A DNA stretch of 9,091 bases from Geobacillus icigianus (GCF_000750005.1 NZ_JPYA01000007.1:1-9091), one strand, 5' to 3'; shown: positions 1 through 7,071, counted from the first letter of the stretch. Notes: generated by a model from the sequence alone, not told the origin. Translations and numbers: made by a program.

Positions 1-36
1 TTCAACTGTAAATACAGCTTGTTGTACCGTCAACAT
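1..36 (-). CDS. Start of a leftward-reading ORF, probable IS transposase (partial)
   Basis: On the minus strand an ATG at 36-34 opens a frame reading MLTVQQAVFTVE before leaving the window. A near-perfect Shine-Dalgarno, AAGGAGGTGA, lies at 51-42 with six bases between it and the ATG. That makes this a better start than the plus-strand ATG at 35, which has no ribosome binding site. A well-expressed leftward gene starting inside what should be essC coding DNA is best explained as an insertion-sequence transposase. Twelve residues are too few to name an IS family. Known: IS transposase genes often begin within about 100 bases of the IS end. Inferred: this gene belongs to the element that interrupts essC. 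Confidence 0.5.
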   Translation of the reverse strand, partial: MLTVQQAVFTVE

Positions 37-121
37 GCGATTCACCTCCTTGTCTATCAATATTCACATCATGGACAGGAAAAGCAAAAAATATTCAGCT
101 CACTTTATGATGTGGCTGAAT
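1..121 (-). mobile_element. Terminal part of an insertion sequence interrupting essC
   Basis: EssC-like protein sequence is recognisable only from about position 119 (NSYEILKNGDAA). The frame before that shows no EssC character and overlaps a leftward gene with a strong ribosome binding site. A 7-base inverted repeat, ATTCAGC at 93-99 and GCTGAAT at 115-121, sits at the expected junction and may belong to the IS terminus. The minus-strand leader between the junction and the ATG at 36 is AT-rich and could hold the transposase promoter. The exact end and any target duplication cannot be fixed because the other side is outside the window. The family is not identified. Confidence 0.45.
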
Positions 122-2023
122 AGTTACGAAATTTTGAAAAATGGTGATGCCGCAGCGATCACAGTGCCAGGAAGAGCTTATTTGCAAGTCGGAAATAACG
201 AAGTATACGAGCTGTTTCAATCCGCATGGAGCGGCGCGCCGTATGCGGAAGAGGGAGTCGAGGCCGAGGACGAAATTCATATCGTGACCGATTTAGGTCT
301 TGTGCCGGTGTCGAATGTGGCGGCCGATCGGAAACGAAGCCGTCAAAAGCCAAAAACAGAAATTGAAATGGTAGTCGAGCAAATCATTGAAACGCAAAAA
401 CAATTCAACATTGAAAAATTGCCAAGCCCGTGGCTTCCGCCGCTTGCGCCTCGCTTGGCGCGCCCGGCGTCAGTGACAGCGGAGGCCGCCGCTTTTCCGA
501 TCGGCTTAAAAGACGAGCCCGAACTGCAAAGTCAATCCGATTATTTGTATCAATGGATCGAAGACGGAAATATCGGCATTTTCGGTTCGGCAGGATACGG
601 GAAATCGACGACGGCGATGACGCTGCTTCTAAGCTTTGCGGCCGCATACAGCCCAGCGCAGCTTCATTATTACATTTTTGATTTCGGAAACAGCGCGTTA
701 TTGCCGCTGCGTCAGTTGCCGCATACAGCCGACTACTTCCGGTTGGACGATGAAAAGAAAATGGAAAAGTTTATCAAATTTATGAAAGAGGAAATGGAGC
801 GGCGTAAACAGCGATTTATGGAAAAAGAAGTAAGTTCGATTAAATTATATAATGCGCTGTCGGAAGAAAAGCTCCCCGTTATTATAGTGGCGCTTGACAA
901 TTTTGATGTTGTAAAAGAGGAAATGCCTGACTTTGAAACGCAGTTGATTCAATATGCGCGAGACGGACAATCGCTCGGAATTTTCGTAATATTGACGGCG
1001 ACGAGAGTGAACGGAATTCGTCCCCCGCTCACGAACAATTTAAAAACGAAAATTGTTCATTACTTTATTGACAGCTCTGAAAAATTTTCGTTGATTGGGC
1101 GAACGCCGTATGAGGTCGAGCCGATTCCGGGCAGGGCGCTCGTGAAAAAAGAGCATGCAGCCTTAACGCAAATGTATCTTCCGGCTGACGGCGAAGACGA
1201 CATTGAAGTGCTCGAAAATGTCAAACGAGAAATTGAAAGATTAAAAGAAGCATATCAACACATACCGAAGCCAGAACCGATTCCAATGCTTCCGCCGCGG
1301 TTGCCTTTCGCCGTCTTTACAAACACGTATGTTAAAAACCAGGCATCAGGACTCATTCATATCGGACTTGATGAGCAGACGGTCCGACCAGTGGCGATCA
1401 ACATCCGGACTGATCCGCACTGCTTGATTGTCGGACAATCAAGAAAAGGAAAAACAAACGTTGTAAAGGTCATTTTAGAGGCTTTGCTTGTCCAAGAGCC
1501 GGAAAGCATCGGCTTGTTGGATGGAATTGATCGGGGACTCGCTGCCTACGCGAACCGGGACGGCGTCACCTATATGGAAGCAAAAGAGAAACTAACGCAG
1601 TGGCTGAACGAAGCGAATGCTGTGCTGCAAAAACGGGAGAGTGCGTATATTAAAGCGGTAAACGAAGGCCGTACGGCAGCACACGCATGGCCGCCGATTG
1701 CCTTGATCGCCGACAGTCTCTTGCGCCTTCAACAAGAGACCGACAGCATCATGCAAAGCCGGATTGCCAACATGATGAAACAGTACAGTCATCTTGGATT
1801 TCATGTTTTTGTTGCCGGAAACGCCGGTGAGTTTGTAAAGGGTTTTGATGCCTTGACAGGGGAGCTGAAGCAAATTCGCCAAGCTATTCTCGTAACAAAA
1901 AAATCTGAGCAAAGCTTGTTTGCATTGCCTTTTACAAGAAACGAACAAGAAATTGAACCGGGATTTGGCTATTTTGTCGTCGGCGGAAAAGACCAAAAGA
2001 TCCAAATCCCAAAAGTCGAATAA
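119..2023 (+). pseudogene. essC: EssC/YukB type VII secretion ATPase, C-terminal fragment (ATPase domains 2 and 3), 5' part cut off by IS
   Basis: EssC is the membrane-anchored FtsK/SpoIIIE-type ATPase that powers T7SSb export. Whole proteins are about 1,480-1,500 residues: FHA domains, two membrane segments, then three ATPase domains. Only about 635 residues remain. The frame is open from an ATG at 35, and in that numbering the protein has 662 residues. The segment typical of the stretch after domain 1 (VPGRAYLQVGNNEVYELFQSAW) is at 44-65. Domain 2 has Walker A GSAGYGKST at 184-192 and a Walker B-like VIIVALD ending at D288. Domain 3 has Walker A GQSRKGKT at 467-474 and ALIAD ending at D560. 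The first 28 or so residues do not look like EssC and lie in IS-like DNA. No ribosome binding site supports the ATG at 35, so I call this a truncated gene. A soluble D2-D3 protein from an internal start is possible. esaA follows 21 bases downstream. Confidence 0.85.
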
Positions 2024-2044
2024 GGGGATCAGGTGAGAACGGAC

Positions 2045-4828
2045 ATGAATGGAAAGTGGAAAACCGCGAAATTGATCGGATTGATCATCTTCATAATCAG
2101 CCTTCCCGTGCTGTTCTTTATTTTCATTGGCCAAAACCCATTGAAAACAACAGAAAAGGCGACCAATCACATTGCGGTCGTGAACGAAGATATCGGGGCG
2201 GAATACGATCGAAAAACGTATTCTTTCGGCAAGGAGATCGTTCCCGCCCTTGCCGACCGTTCGAGCTATCGCTGGTCGGTGGTGAGCCGCAGCCAAGCGG
2301 AGAATGGGCTGAAAAACAACGAATACGACGCAGTCGTGTATGTGCCTTCTGATTTTTCTCAAAACATTTTATCGTTTACTGACAAGCAGCCGTTAAAAGC
2401 AACCGTGCAGTATAAAATTCAGCCGAATTTGGATGCGAAAAACAGAGAGCGGGTGCAAAGAGAACTCGAAGCAGCCAAAACCATGATGAACCAGAAAATG
2501 TCGACCCTTTATTGGAGCTACGTAGCGCAAGAGATAGGGGCGATTCGGAAGAAATTCAACGACATCTTAGAAAAGGAAATCGCGTTCCAGAAGACAATGT
2601 ACGCTTTTTATACCCCTGGCTCAGCCAAACTTGCTGAAGAGATCAAAAGACAAAAAGGGATGTTACAGCAACTGCTCGAGGTATCGAACAACGCCAAAGA
2701 TTCTTCAGCTGGCACTTTGCAAGGGTTGGAGGAGGCGGAAGCGGAAGTCGCCGCTTTTATTGACAGTGTTCGTCAATATAAGGAATATCAGCAGCGGCAA
2801 AGTGTGCTTCTGCAAGAGGGAATTGATGAATACAAAAAAACGTTTAACGAACGAATAGCTACAATGCTCGGGCAGCCATGGAAAGTGAAGCCGGATTTTC
2901 AATATCAAGGGCAAAATTTGCTCGAATCAATCACAACTTTGCGAGACACGGTAGCCAAAAGCCACACATCACTACTGAACTTCAATGAACAACTGAAACA
3001 ATCAACAGCTTATGAACAATTCCAGCAGTTGCTGGCATGGCAAAAAGACTTCGTTCGTCAGTATCAAAAAGAGGTCAACAATCGGACGCTTGATCAATTG
3101 CAGCAACAGCTCATTGCGCTTCGGCAAAAGCTACAATCGCCTTCTTCGGAACAAGCAGGCGCAAAGCACCCGGCACCAATTGAAGCGCCGCCACCAGTCG
3201 ATGCGAAGCTATTGGAAGCGTTGCAGCAACAATTTGCAACCTTGAAAACACAATGGCAAGCGGCAAAACCGCAGAGTCCGCAAGAAATATGGAATAATAT
3301 AGAAGGTTCGATCAGCCACCTTGAAGCGGAAATACAAAAAGCGGAACAAACGTGGCAACAACAACTCGCTTTGCAGCAGCAATGGCAGCAAAAATACGAG
3401 CAACTCGCCAAGCAGCTGAACGAGCCATCAACCGAAGGCGAAGTCAACTCCATAGACGATATAGTGCAGCAAATCAAGGAGAAGGAACAGACGGTTCTTG
3501 CGTCGCCGGCGTTGCCGGAAAGCCGTAAACAAGTATTGGCTTCGCATTTTGCAGCGTTGATTCAAACTCGAAATGTAGCGGATCTTCTAGACTACTTTGC
3601 ATGGTTGTCGATGTTTGATGAAGCCGTGCAACAAACTACCCACTTTGACGAAGAATTGGTCGATCAGCTCTTGATGAATTGGAATCAAAGAGATGCCATT
3701 TTCCAAATGCTATCAGATGTGCAGAGCGAAGCGCCTTATTTTTACGAGCTGCAACAACACTTAGCGTCTTCATTAAAAGAGGCGGAAGCAGCTGAAGAGA
3801 GGACGGAATCCTTTATAGAGACAACGCTTGGATATATACAAGCATACGATGAGAACGTACAAAACATGCAAGAGATGATCATAGGTCAGCTGCAGGAACT
3901 CAGTGATGTGATGAGCGAAGTGACAACGCAACTACAAGAGGCGGTAAACGAGGGAGAACAAGCTGAATTGGTTTGGCGAGGAAGCGACGGAGAATTTGTC
4001 ATCACGATGCAGCAAAACACGATGCAAGATGTGCGCCAAATTTCTAACCTTATTGCCTCAATTGCGGAAGGTCAAGACCGCATTGCCGATTATACGAATG
4101 AACTGCATCAAAAAGTAGGGTCGGTTCAGGCGAAAGCGGACGAATTAAACGGCAAATGGACGGCCAATGTGAATACGACAAAGCAAATTCGAAACGACGT
4201 CTATCGCCTTTTAAACAACACGATGGTTGACCAGCAGGCGAACGGCTATGTTTATGATTATTTAACAAACCCTGTGCAAATAAGCGGCGATTTGCCGGAG
4301 GAACAAGCGACGTACACACCGCCGGTCGTAGTATTGATCATCGTCTTGCTATGTGGCATGCTCATCGGCTTCTTCCTTCATTATTATTCTAATAGTCCTT
4401 TTATGTTGCAGCTTGCTCTATTGCTCATGATGAATGTAGTAGTGGGGTTAATCATCAATATCTATAGCCTGAAAATTTATCCAATGCAAGAGGTTCGAGC
4501 CATCAAGTGGAGTGTGCTGACGATCGTTTTGTTATTCTTCTGTTCTGCAATCGTTCGATTGGCATTTTGGATCGGACCGTTTACCGGTTGGATCCTTGGA
4601 GTTGGGCTTGTGCTTTTCTTCATTACCCCATTGCTCGATTTAGTGCTGCCCAACTTTCATTTCGAGCATCCGATTGCGAAAACGTATATATCGATTCAAT
4701 ACGGCGACCAACAAAGTTTTTATTCAGCCGTGATACCGATCGGAGTCGTTTCATTATTGATGGCGGCCATTCCGTTTTTGAAACATCGCCTCATCCAACC
4801 AAAGGAGGCGGAGACACATGAAGGGTAG
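2045..4828 (+). CDS. esaA: EsaA/YueB-family type VII secretion membrane protein
   Basis: EsaA (YueB in Bacillus subtilis, also the receptor of phage SPP1) is a large membrane component of T7SSb with an extracellular coiled-coil stalk. The product has about 927 residues, somewhat shorter than YueB and EsaA at about 1,000-1,080. It starts with a charged N-terminus and one membrane segment (LIGLIIFIISLPVLFFIFIG), then the YhgE/Pip-type motif IAVVNEDIG. A long helical, Gln-rich middle follows. Five hydrophobic segments close the protein, roughly at nucleotides 4320-4390, 4405-4470, 4510-4575, 4580-4655 and 4720-4785. I prefer the ATG at 2045 because AGGTGA at 2031-2036 is eight bases upstream and family members begin just before the first membrane segment. 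A GTG at 2033 in the same frame, behind AAGGGG, would add four residues. It lies between essC and essA, in the order of the B. subtilis yuk operon. Confidence 0.9.
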   Translation: MNGKWKTAKLIGLIIFIISLPVLFFIFIGQNPLKTTEKATNHIAVVNEDIGAEYDRKTYSFGKEIVPALADRSSYRWSVVSRSQAENGLKNNEYDAVVYVPSDFSQNILSFTDKQPLKATVQYKIQPNLDAKNRERVQRELEAAKTMMNQKMSTLYWSYVAQEIGAIRKKFNDILEKEIAFQKTMYAFYTPGSAKLAEEIKRQKGMLQQLLEVSNNAKDSSAGTLQGLEEAEAEVAAFIDSVRQYKEYQQRQSVLLQEGIDEYKKTFNERIATMLGQPWKVKPDFQYQGQNLLESITTLRDTVAKSHTSLLNFNEQLKQSTAYEQFQQLLAWQKDFVRQYQKEVNNRTLDQLQQQLIALRQKLQSPSSEQAGAKHPAPIEAPPPVDAKLLEALQQQFATLKTQWQAAKPQSPQEIWNNIEGSISHLEAEIQKAEQTWQQQLALQQQWQQKYEQLAKQLNEPSTEGEVNSIDDIVQQIKEKEQTVLASPALPESRKQVLASHFAALIQTRNVADLLDYFAWLSMFDEAVQQTTHFDEELVDQLLMNWNQRDAIFQMLSDVQSEAPYFYELQQHLASSLKEAEAAEERTESFIETTLGYIQAYDENVQNMQEMIIGQLQELSDVMSEVTTQLQEAVNEGEQAELVWRGSDGEFVITMQQNTMQDVRQISNLIASIAEGQDRIADYTNELHQKVGSVQAKADELNGKWTANVNTTKQIRNDVYRLLNNTMVDQQANGYVYDYLTNPVQISGDLPEEQATYTPPVVVLIIVLLCGMLIGFFLHYYSNSPFMLQLALLLMMNVVVGLIINIYSLKIYPMQEVRAIKWSVLTIVLLFFCSAIVRLAFWIGPFTGWILGVGLVLFFITPLLDLVLPNFHFEHPIAKTYISIQYGDQQSFYSAVIPIGVVSLLMAAIPFLKHRLIQPKEAETHEG

Positions 4829-5297
4829 GGGGGGATGGCTCCCTTTCCTTCTTATCCTATTGTTTTTAGTGACAGAGGGAAAGGGCGTGGAAGCGGAGGA
4901 ATGGCCGGCGGTGGAACCGAACCGATATGAGAAGCAACAAATTGAATTGCGTACGGACTATATTCGCGAGCAGTCGCTTTTAAACGAGAAAAAAGAGCTG
5001 CCGAAAGAACAGTTGCCGTTGACATTTCAGCGACCGGCGCCTTCCGCTTTTGAGCGGACAAAAGCGCAGTTGTTTTTATCGCCGGAATGGGAAACGAATA
5101 CGATCGCGACGAAAGCAGAAAAGCTAAAGCTGTTTTCGTCAGCGAAGGAGCTGACCTCCTCGTCTCGACCCGCATTGAATGAGGAGGAAGCGGCGGATTC
5201 ATCGAGTTTGCTCTGGCTGTTTGGAGTTCTCGTTTTCGGGCTGATTACGGCGATTTTTGTGATTATCGTTCCACGGATGAAACAATTTGTCCGCTAA
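4818..5297 (+). CDS. essA: EssA/YueC-family type VII secretion protein
   Basis: EssA (YueC in B. subtilis) is a small membrane subunit of T7SSb needed for secretion. The product has 159 residues. An N-terminal hydrophobic signal-like segment (WLPFLLILLFLVTEG) is at about 7-21, a charged, helix-prone extracytoplasmic stretch follows to about residue 128, and one membrane segment (LLWLFGVLVFGLITAIFVIIV) ends just before a basic tail, RMKQFVR. Size and topology match the family, and so does the position straight after esaA. The start overlaps the esaA end by 11 bases and is preceded by AAAGGAGG at 4801-4808, a strong Shine-Dalgarno, so the two are probably translationally coupled. Codons 4-6 contain a run of seven G (4828-4834). 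Slippage or a sequencing error there would destroy the frame. Confidence 0.83.
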   Translation: MKGRGGWLPFLLILLFLVTEGKGVEAEEWPAVEPNRYEKQQIELRTDYIREQSLLNEKKELPKEQLPLTFQRPAPSAFERTKAQLFLSPEWETNTIATKAEKLKLFSSAKELTSSSRPALNEEEAADSSSLLWLFGVLVFGLITAIFVIIVPRMKQFVR

Positions 5298-5324
5298 CCC
5301 TTAAGTATATTTAAAGAAAGGGTT
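5296..5324. repeat. Short inverted repeat at the essA stop
   Basis: AACCCTT at 5296-5302 and AAGGGTT at 5318-5324 form a 7-base-pair stem with an AT-rich loop, beginning at the essA stop codon. No T-run follows on the plus strand, so it is not a clear Rho-independent terminator, though it could slow readthrough from the secretion operon into the toxin module. The outer bases ACCC...GGGT resemble the bases at the edges of the transposase remnant at 7096-7399, so a decayed IS end is another reading. Function unknown. Confidence 0.4.
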
Positions 5325-5352
5325 CAATGGAGGGACGATGTAAAGTTTTTAT

Positions 5353-5380
5353 TTGAAACAGCAGGAACGGCTAGTATGAG
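5353..5380 (+). promoter_or_regulatory. Possible sigma-A-type promoter upstream of module 1
   Basis: TTGAAA at 5353-5358 is followed after 16 bases by TATGAG at 5375-5380, a weak -10 match. The TTGAAA box and the bases before it are conserved in the second module, where a comparable pair occurs. The -10 boxes are poor, so this is a guess supported mainly by conservation and by the 119-base gap before the WXG100-like gene. Confidence 0.22.
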
Positions 5381-5401
5381 CTATTATTTCGCCATTTTAA
5401 C

Positions 5402-5410
5402 GGGGGGGGA
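5402..5410 (+). promoter_or_regulatory. Unusual poly-G ribosome binding site
   Basis: Eight consecutive G followed by A (5402-5410) lie six bases before the GTG start at 5417. The matching site in module 2 reads GGGGGAGGG (7479-7487), which contains the canonical GGAGG core. The module 1 version must pair with 16S rRNA partly through G-U wobble, and the run is open to length change by slippage. It decides the GTG start: the in-frame ATG at 5426 is too far from it. Confidence 0.5.
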
Positions 5411-5416
5411 ATCCAA

Positions 5417-5728
5417 GTGTCATCGATGGTAGAGTCGATTGAAAAGGAAATGAAGCGGAGGGCTTACGAAGCAGCGATGGCCATTTTGCAATCTTACCAA
5501 GGGCAAGTGCATGAAGCGATGGAAGAATTTCAAGGTGGCATTCGCGGCTTTTATCGCGCCAACGATGAATCTATTCCGTACTGGCAAGGGGAGGCGCGGG
5601 AAGCGTATGAGTGGGTCTATGCCGATTTAAAGCAAATCGAGGCGCGGATTGAGGCGACGGCGGATGAATTGATCGATGAAATCAGCAGGGAAATCGCCCG
5701 TCTTCGTCGAATGATAGAGGAGTTGTAA
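5417..5728 (+). CDS. WXG100-like small helical protein, module 1 (T7SS effector partner)
   Basis: A 103-residue, almost entirely helical, acidic protein without signal peptide. A central turn carries W56-Q57-G58 within IPYWQGEAREAY, the WXG motif of the WXG100/ESAT-6 superfamily, whose members are exported by type VII systems as helical-hairpin dimers. The N-terminal helix is longer than in typical WXG100 proteins, where the motif sits near residue 40-45. The start is a GTG six bases after a G-rich ribosome binding site. The toxin gene begins five bases after its stop, so both are surely co-transcribed. By analogy with small helical partners encoded before LXG toxins, it probably pairs with the toxin's N-terminal helices to form the export signal or a chaperone complex. 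That role is inferred. Five residues differ from the module 2 copy, all between 67 and 80. Confidence 0.75.
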   Translation: MSSMVESIEKEMKRRAYEAAMAILQSYQGQVHEAMEEFQGGIRGFYRANDESIPYWQGEAREAYEWVYADLKQIEARIEATADELIDEISREIARLRRMIEEL

Positions 5729-5732
5729 TCAC

Positions 5733-6812
5733 ATGATTCGGTTGAAACCGGATGAGTTGGAAACGGTCGCCGGACATATTCCCGAAGCGGAAGATGCGTG
5801 CCAACGGGCACGGACGACGTTATCGTGGGAGCTCTCCTCCCTTGTGATGAATCTCCCGGGCGTCAGCACACCCGCGATCGAAGAGCTGAGGGATGAACTC
5901 GTTCATTGGCTGAAGCGTTATGAAGACAAACTGAACGAAGCCGAAGAACTTCTGTATCGCACCGCCGCCGCGATGCGCCAAGCGGACCAAACGCTCGCCG
6001 ACAATATGAAGGAATTGGGGTTGGAGTTTCTCGGATGGTACGACGTGCAACGACTATTCGGCGAGTACGATCCGGTCACTGGGGAGCGCCTGTCGATCGG
6101 GGATCGGCTGCTGGCGGGCGGGATGTTGCTGTTATCGATTGTACCTCCGGCTAAAGGAGCCGGCGTCGCCGGAAAAGCGGCGATCAAGGGGGCGAAGGCG
6201 CTCGACACCGCTTCCACCTTGTCGAAAGTGAAACATGTCGTGCGCGATGATAAAATGAAAGCGATCGGCGACATCGCCTTTCGCCAAACCGTCCGCTCCC
6301 CTCTTGCCGAAACAGCCCGATTGTTCAAGAAGCAATGGGACGAATTAGTAGAAAGCGTCGCCTCCGTTTCATGGCAGCCGGCGTATGCGGGGGTGGGCCC
6401 AGCGCCGCGGGTGTGGATGAGTGGGGCGAGGAATGAAGTTAAAGATGCCACTTTTCATATGATAAAGAAAGCTGAAGGAGAGGTGGTTGGGAAAGGTACA
6501 GGTGAAACTGTTACTAAGGATACGTATAAACCTGTTAGTCTTAATCAACTTCGTCTTAAAAATGGAATGAAGATGAAAATTAATGATGCTCTTGAAGCAG
6601 CAGAAAAGTTTTTAGGACCGGGGTATAAGGATATGGGGAATGGACGCTTCGTATCCACGGACGGAACACGAGTTGTAAGAATGGGAGATGGTGATATACT
6701 GGGTAAACATGGGGGAGGACCACACATGAATTTTGAAACTCTAGTTCCTAACCCTAGTAAGCCTGGTAAAATGAAAGTAGACCAAAATCTTCACATTTAT
6801 TTGGAGGAGTAA
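5733..6812 (+). CDS. T7SS polymorphic toxin 1: WXG100-like + pre-toxin TG + unassigned toxin domain
   Basis: A 359-residue effector. Residues 1-95 are a helical hairpin beginning IRLKPDELETVA, with LPG at 41-43 where WXG/LXG proteins turn. This is a short targeting region, not a full LXG domain of about 200 residues. Residues 102-160 carry YDVQRLFGEYDPVTGERLS and a hydrophobic Gly/Ala-rich stretch, matching the pre-toxin TG type. Residues 161-255 are a linker shared with toxin 2. The C-terminal domain, about 257-359, is lysine- and glycine-rich with GPGYKDMGNGRFVS and HGGGPHMNFE (326-335), and ends NLHIYLEE. I cannot assign its activity; the His/Asn/Glu cluster is a candidate active site. DNA after about 6500 is visibly AT-richer than the N-terminal part, suggesting the toxin tip came from elsewhere. 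GAGGAG at 5717-5722 serves as ribosome binding site. The immunity candidate starts one base after its stop. Confidence 0.8.
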   Translation: MIRLKPDELETVAGHIPEAEDACQRARTTLSWELSSLVMNLPGVSTPAIEELRDELVHWLKRYEDKLNEAEELLYRTAAAMRQADQTLADNMKELGLEFLGWYDVQRLFGEYDPVTGERLSIGDRLLAGGMLLLSIVPPAKGAGVAGKAAIKGAKALDTASTLSKVKHVVRDDKMKAIGDIAFRQTVRSPLAETARLFKKQWDELVESVASVSWQPAYAGVGPAPRVWMSGARNEVKDATFHMIKKAEGEVVGKGTGETVTKDTYKPVSLNQLRLKNGMKMKINDALEAAEKFLGPGYKDMGNGRFVSTDGTRVVRMGDGDILGKHGGGPHMNFETLVPNPSKPGKMKVDQNLHIYLEE

Positions 6813-6813
6813 A

Positions 6814-7071
6814 ATGGATATTCAGATTAAAATTCCAAAGTATAGGAATGATTCAGGCTTCCAATTCGTATGGGAGGATAATTTCATAATTGAGACTGAA
6901 ATAAATGGAAACACAATCATAATACGAGCTAATAAAGATGGTTTGATATCCATGGCTAAACATTTACTTACACTAGCACAAAATGAAGTACCGACAGGTA
7001 CCCATATCCATTATGATGAATTGAACTCTTTAGAAGAGGGATCTTGCGAAATCGTAATTCAAAAAATATAG
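6814..7071 (+). CDS. Candidate immunity protein for toxin 1 (possibly Imm32-like)
   Basis: An 85-residue cytosolic-looking alpha/beta protein encoded one base after the toxin 1 stop. The ribosome binding site GGAGGA at 6803-6808 lies inside the toxin's last codons, so the two are translationally coupled, as expected when toxin and antidote must be made together. Visible features are a beta-rich N-terminus, ANKDGLISMAKHLLTLAQ at about 39-56, and a tail HIHYDELNSLEEGSCEIVI. The pattern of a GL-x-x-(A/M)AKHLLxLA helix followed by an H-x-H-D...LEEGS strand recalls small immunity proteins of polymorphic toxin systems; from memory the Imm32 family is closest, but this is not certain. The low GC matches the toxin 1 tip, suggesting both arrived as one cassette. 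Role inferred from position. Confidence 0.65.
   Translation: MDIQIKIPKYRNDSGFQFVWEDNFIIETEINGNTIIIRANKDGLISMAKHLLTLAQNEVPTGTHIHYDELNSLEEGSCEIVIQKI

Larger units (their letters stand above)
5319..6503 (+). repeat. Direct repeat copy 1: shared part of effector module 1
   Basis: This stretch recurs at 7395-8573 with an offset of 2,076-2,080 bases. It covers the upstream block from AGGGTTCAATG, the whole WXG100-like gene and the toxin gene to about codon 257. Similarity is patchy. Bases 5417-5614 are identical to 7495-7692 and 6159-6391 are identical to 8239-8471, whereas 5615-5653 and 5733-6158 carry many differences. Similarity ends at the toxin domain junction. The mosaic is typical of duplication followed by local recombination or gene conversion. 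Confidence 0.9.

Noticed and set aside
35..118. Start of an intact 662-residue ATPase at the ATG at 35
   Set aside because: No ribosome binding site, the first 28 residues do not look like EssC, and the DNA overlaps the opposite-strand gene start with a strong Shine-Dalgarno. The open frame is a chance fusion.
1592..2362. 256-codon open frame on the minus strand
   Set aside because: Lies opposite the essC domain 3 and esaA coding sequence, has no ribosome binding site, and its translation is His/Phe/Arg-rich like an antisense shadow.
3094..3477. Cysteine-rich 127-codon open frame on the minus strand
   Set aside because: The Cys codons are the reverse complement of the many Gln and Ala codons (CAG/CAA, GCA) in the EsaA coiled coil.
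5296..5324. Rho-independent terminator after essA
   Set aside because: The stem is only 7 base pairs with a 15-base loop, and CAATGG rather than a T-run follows. Recorded only as an inverted repeat.
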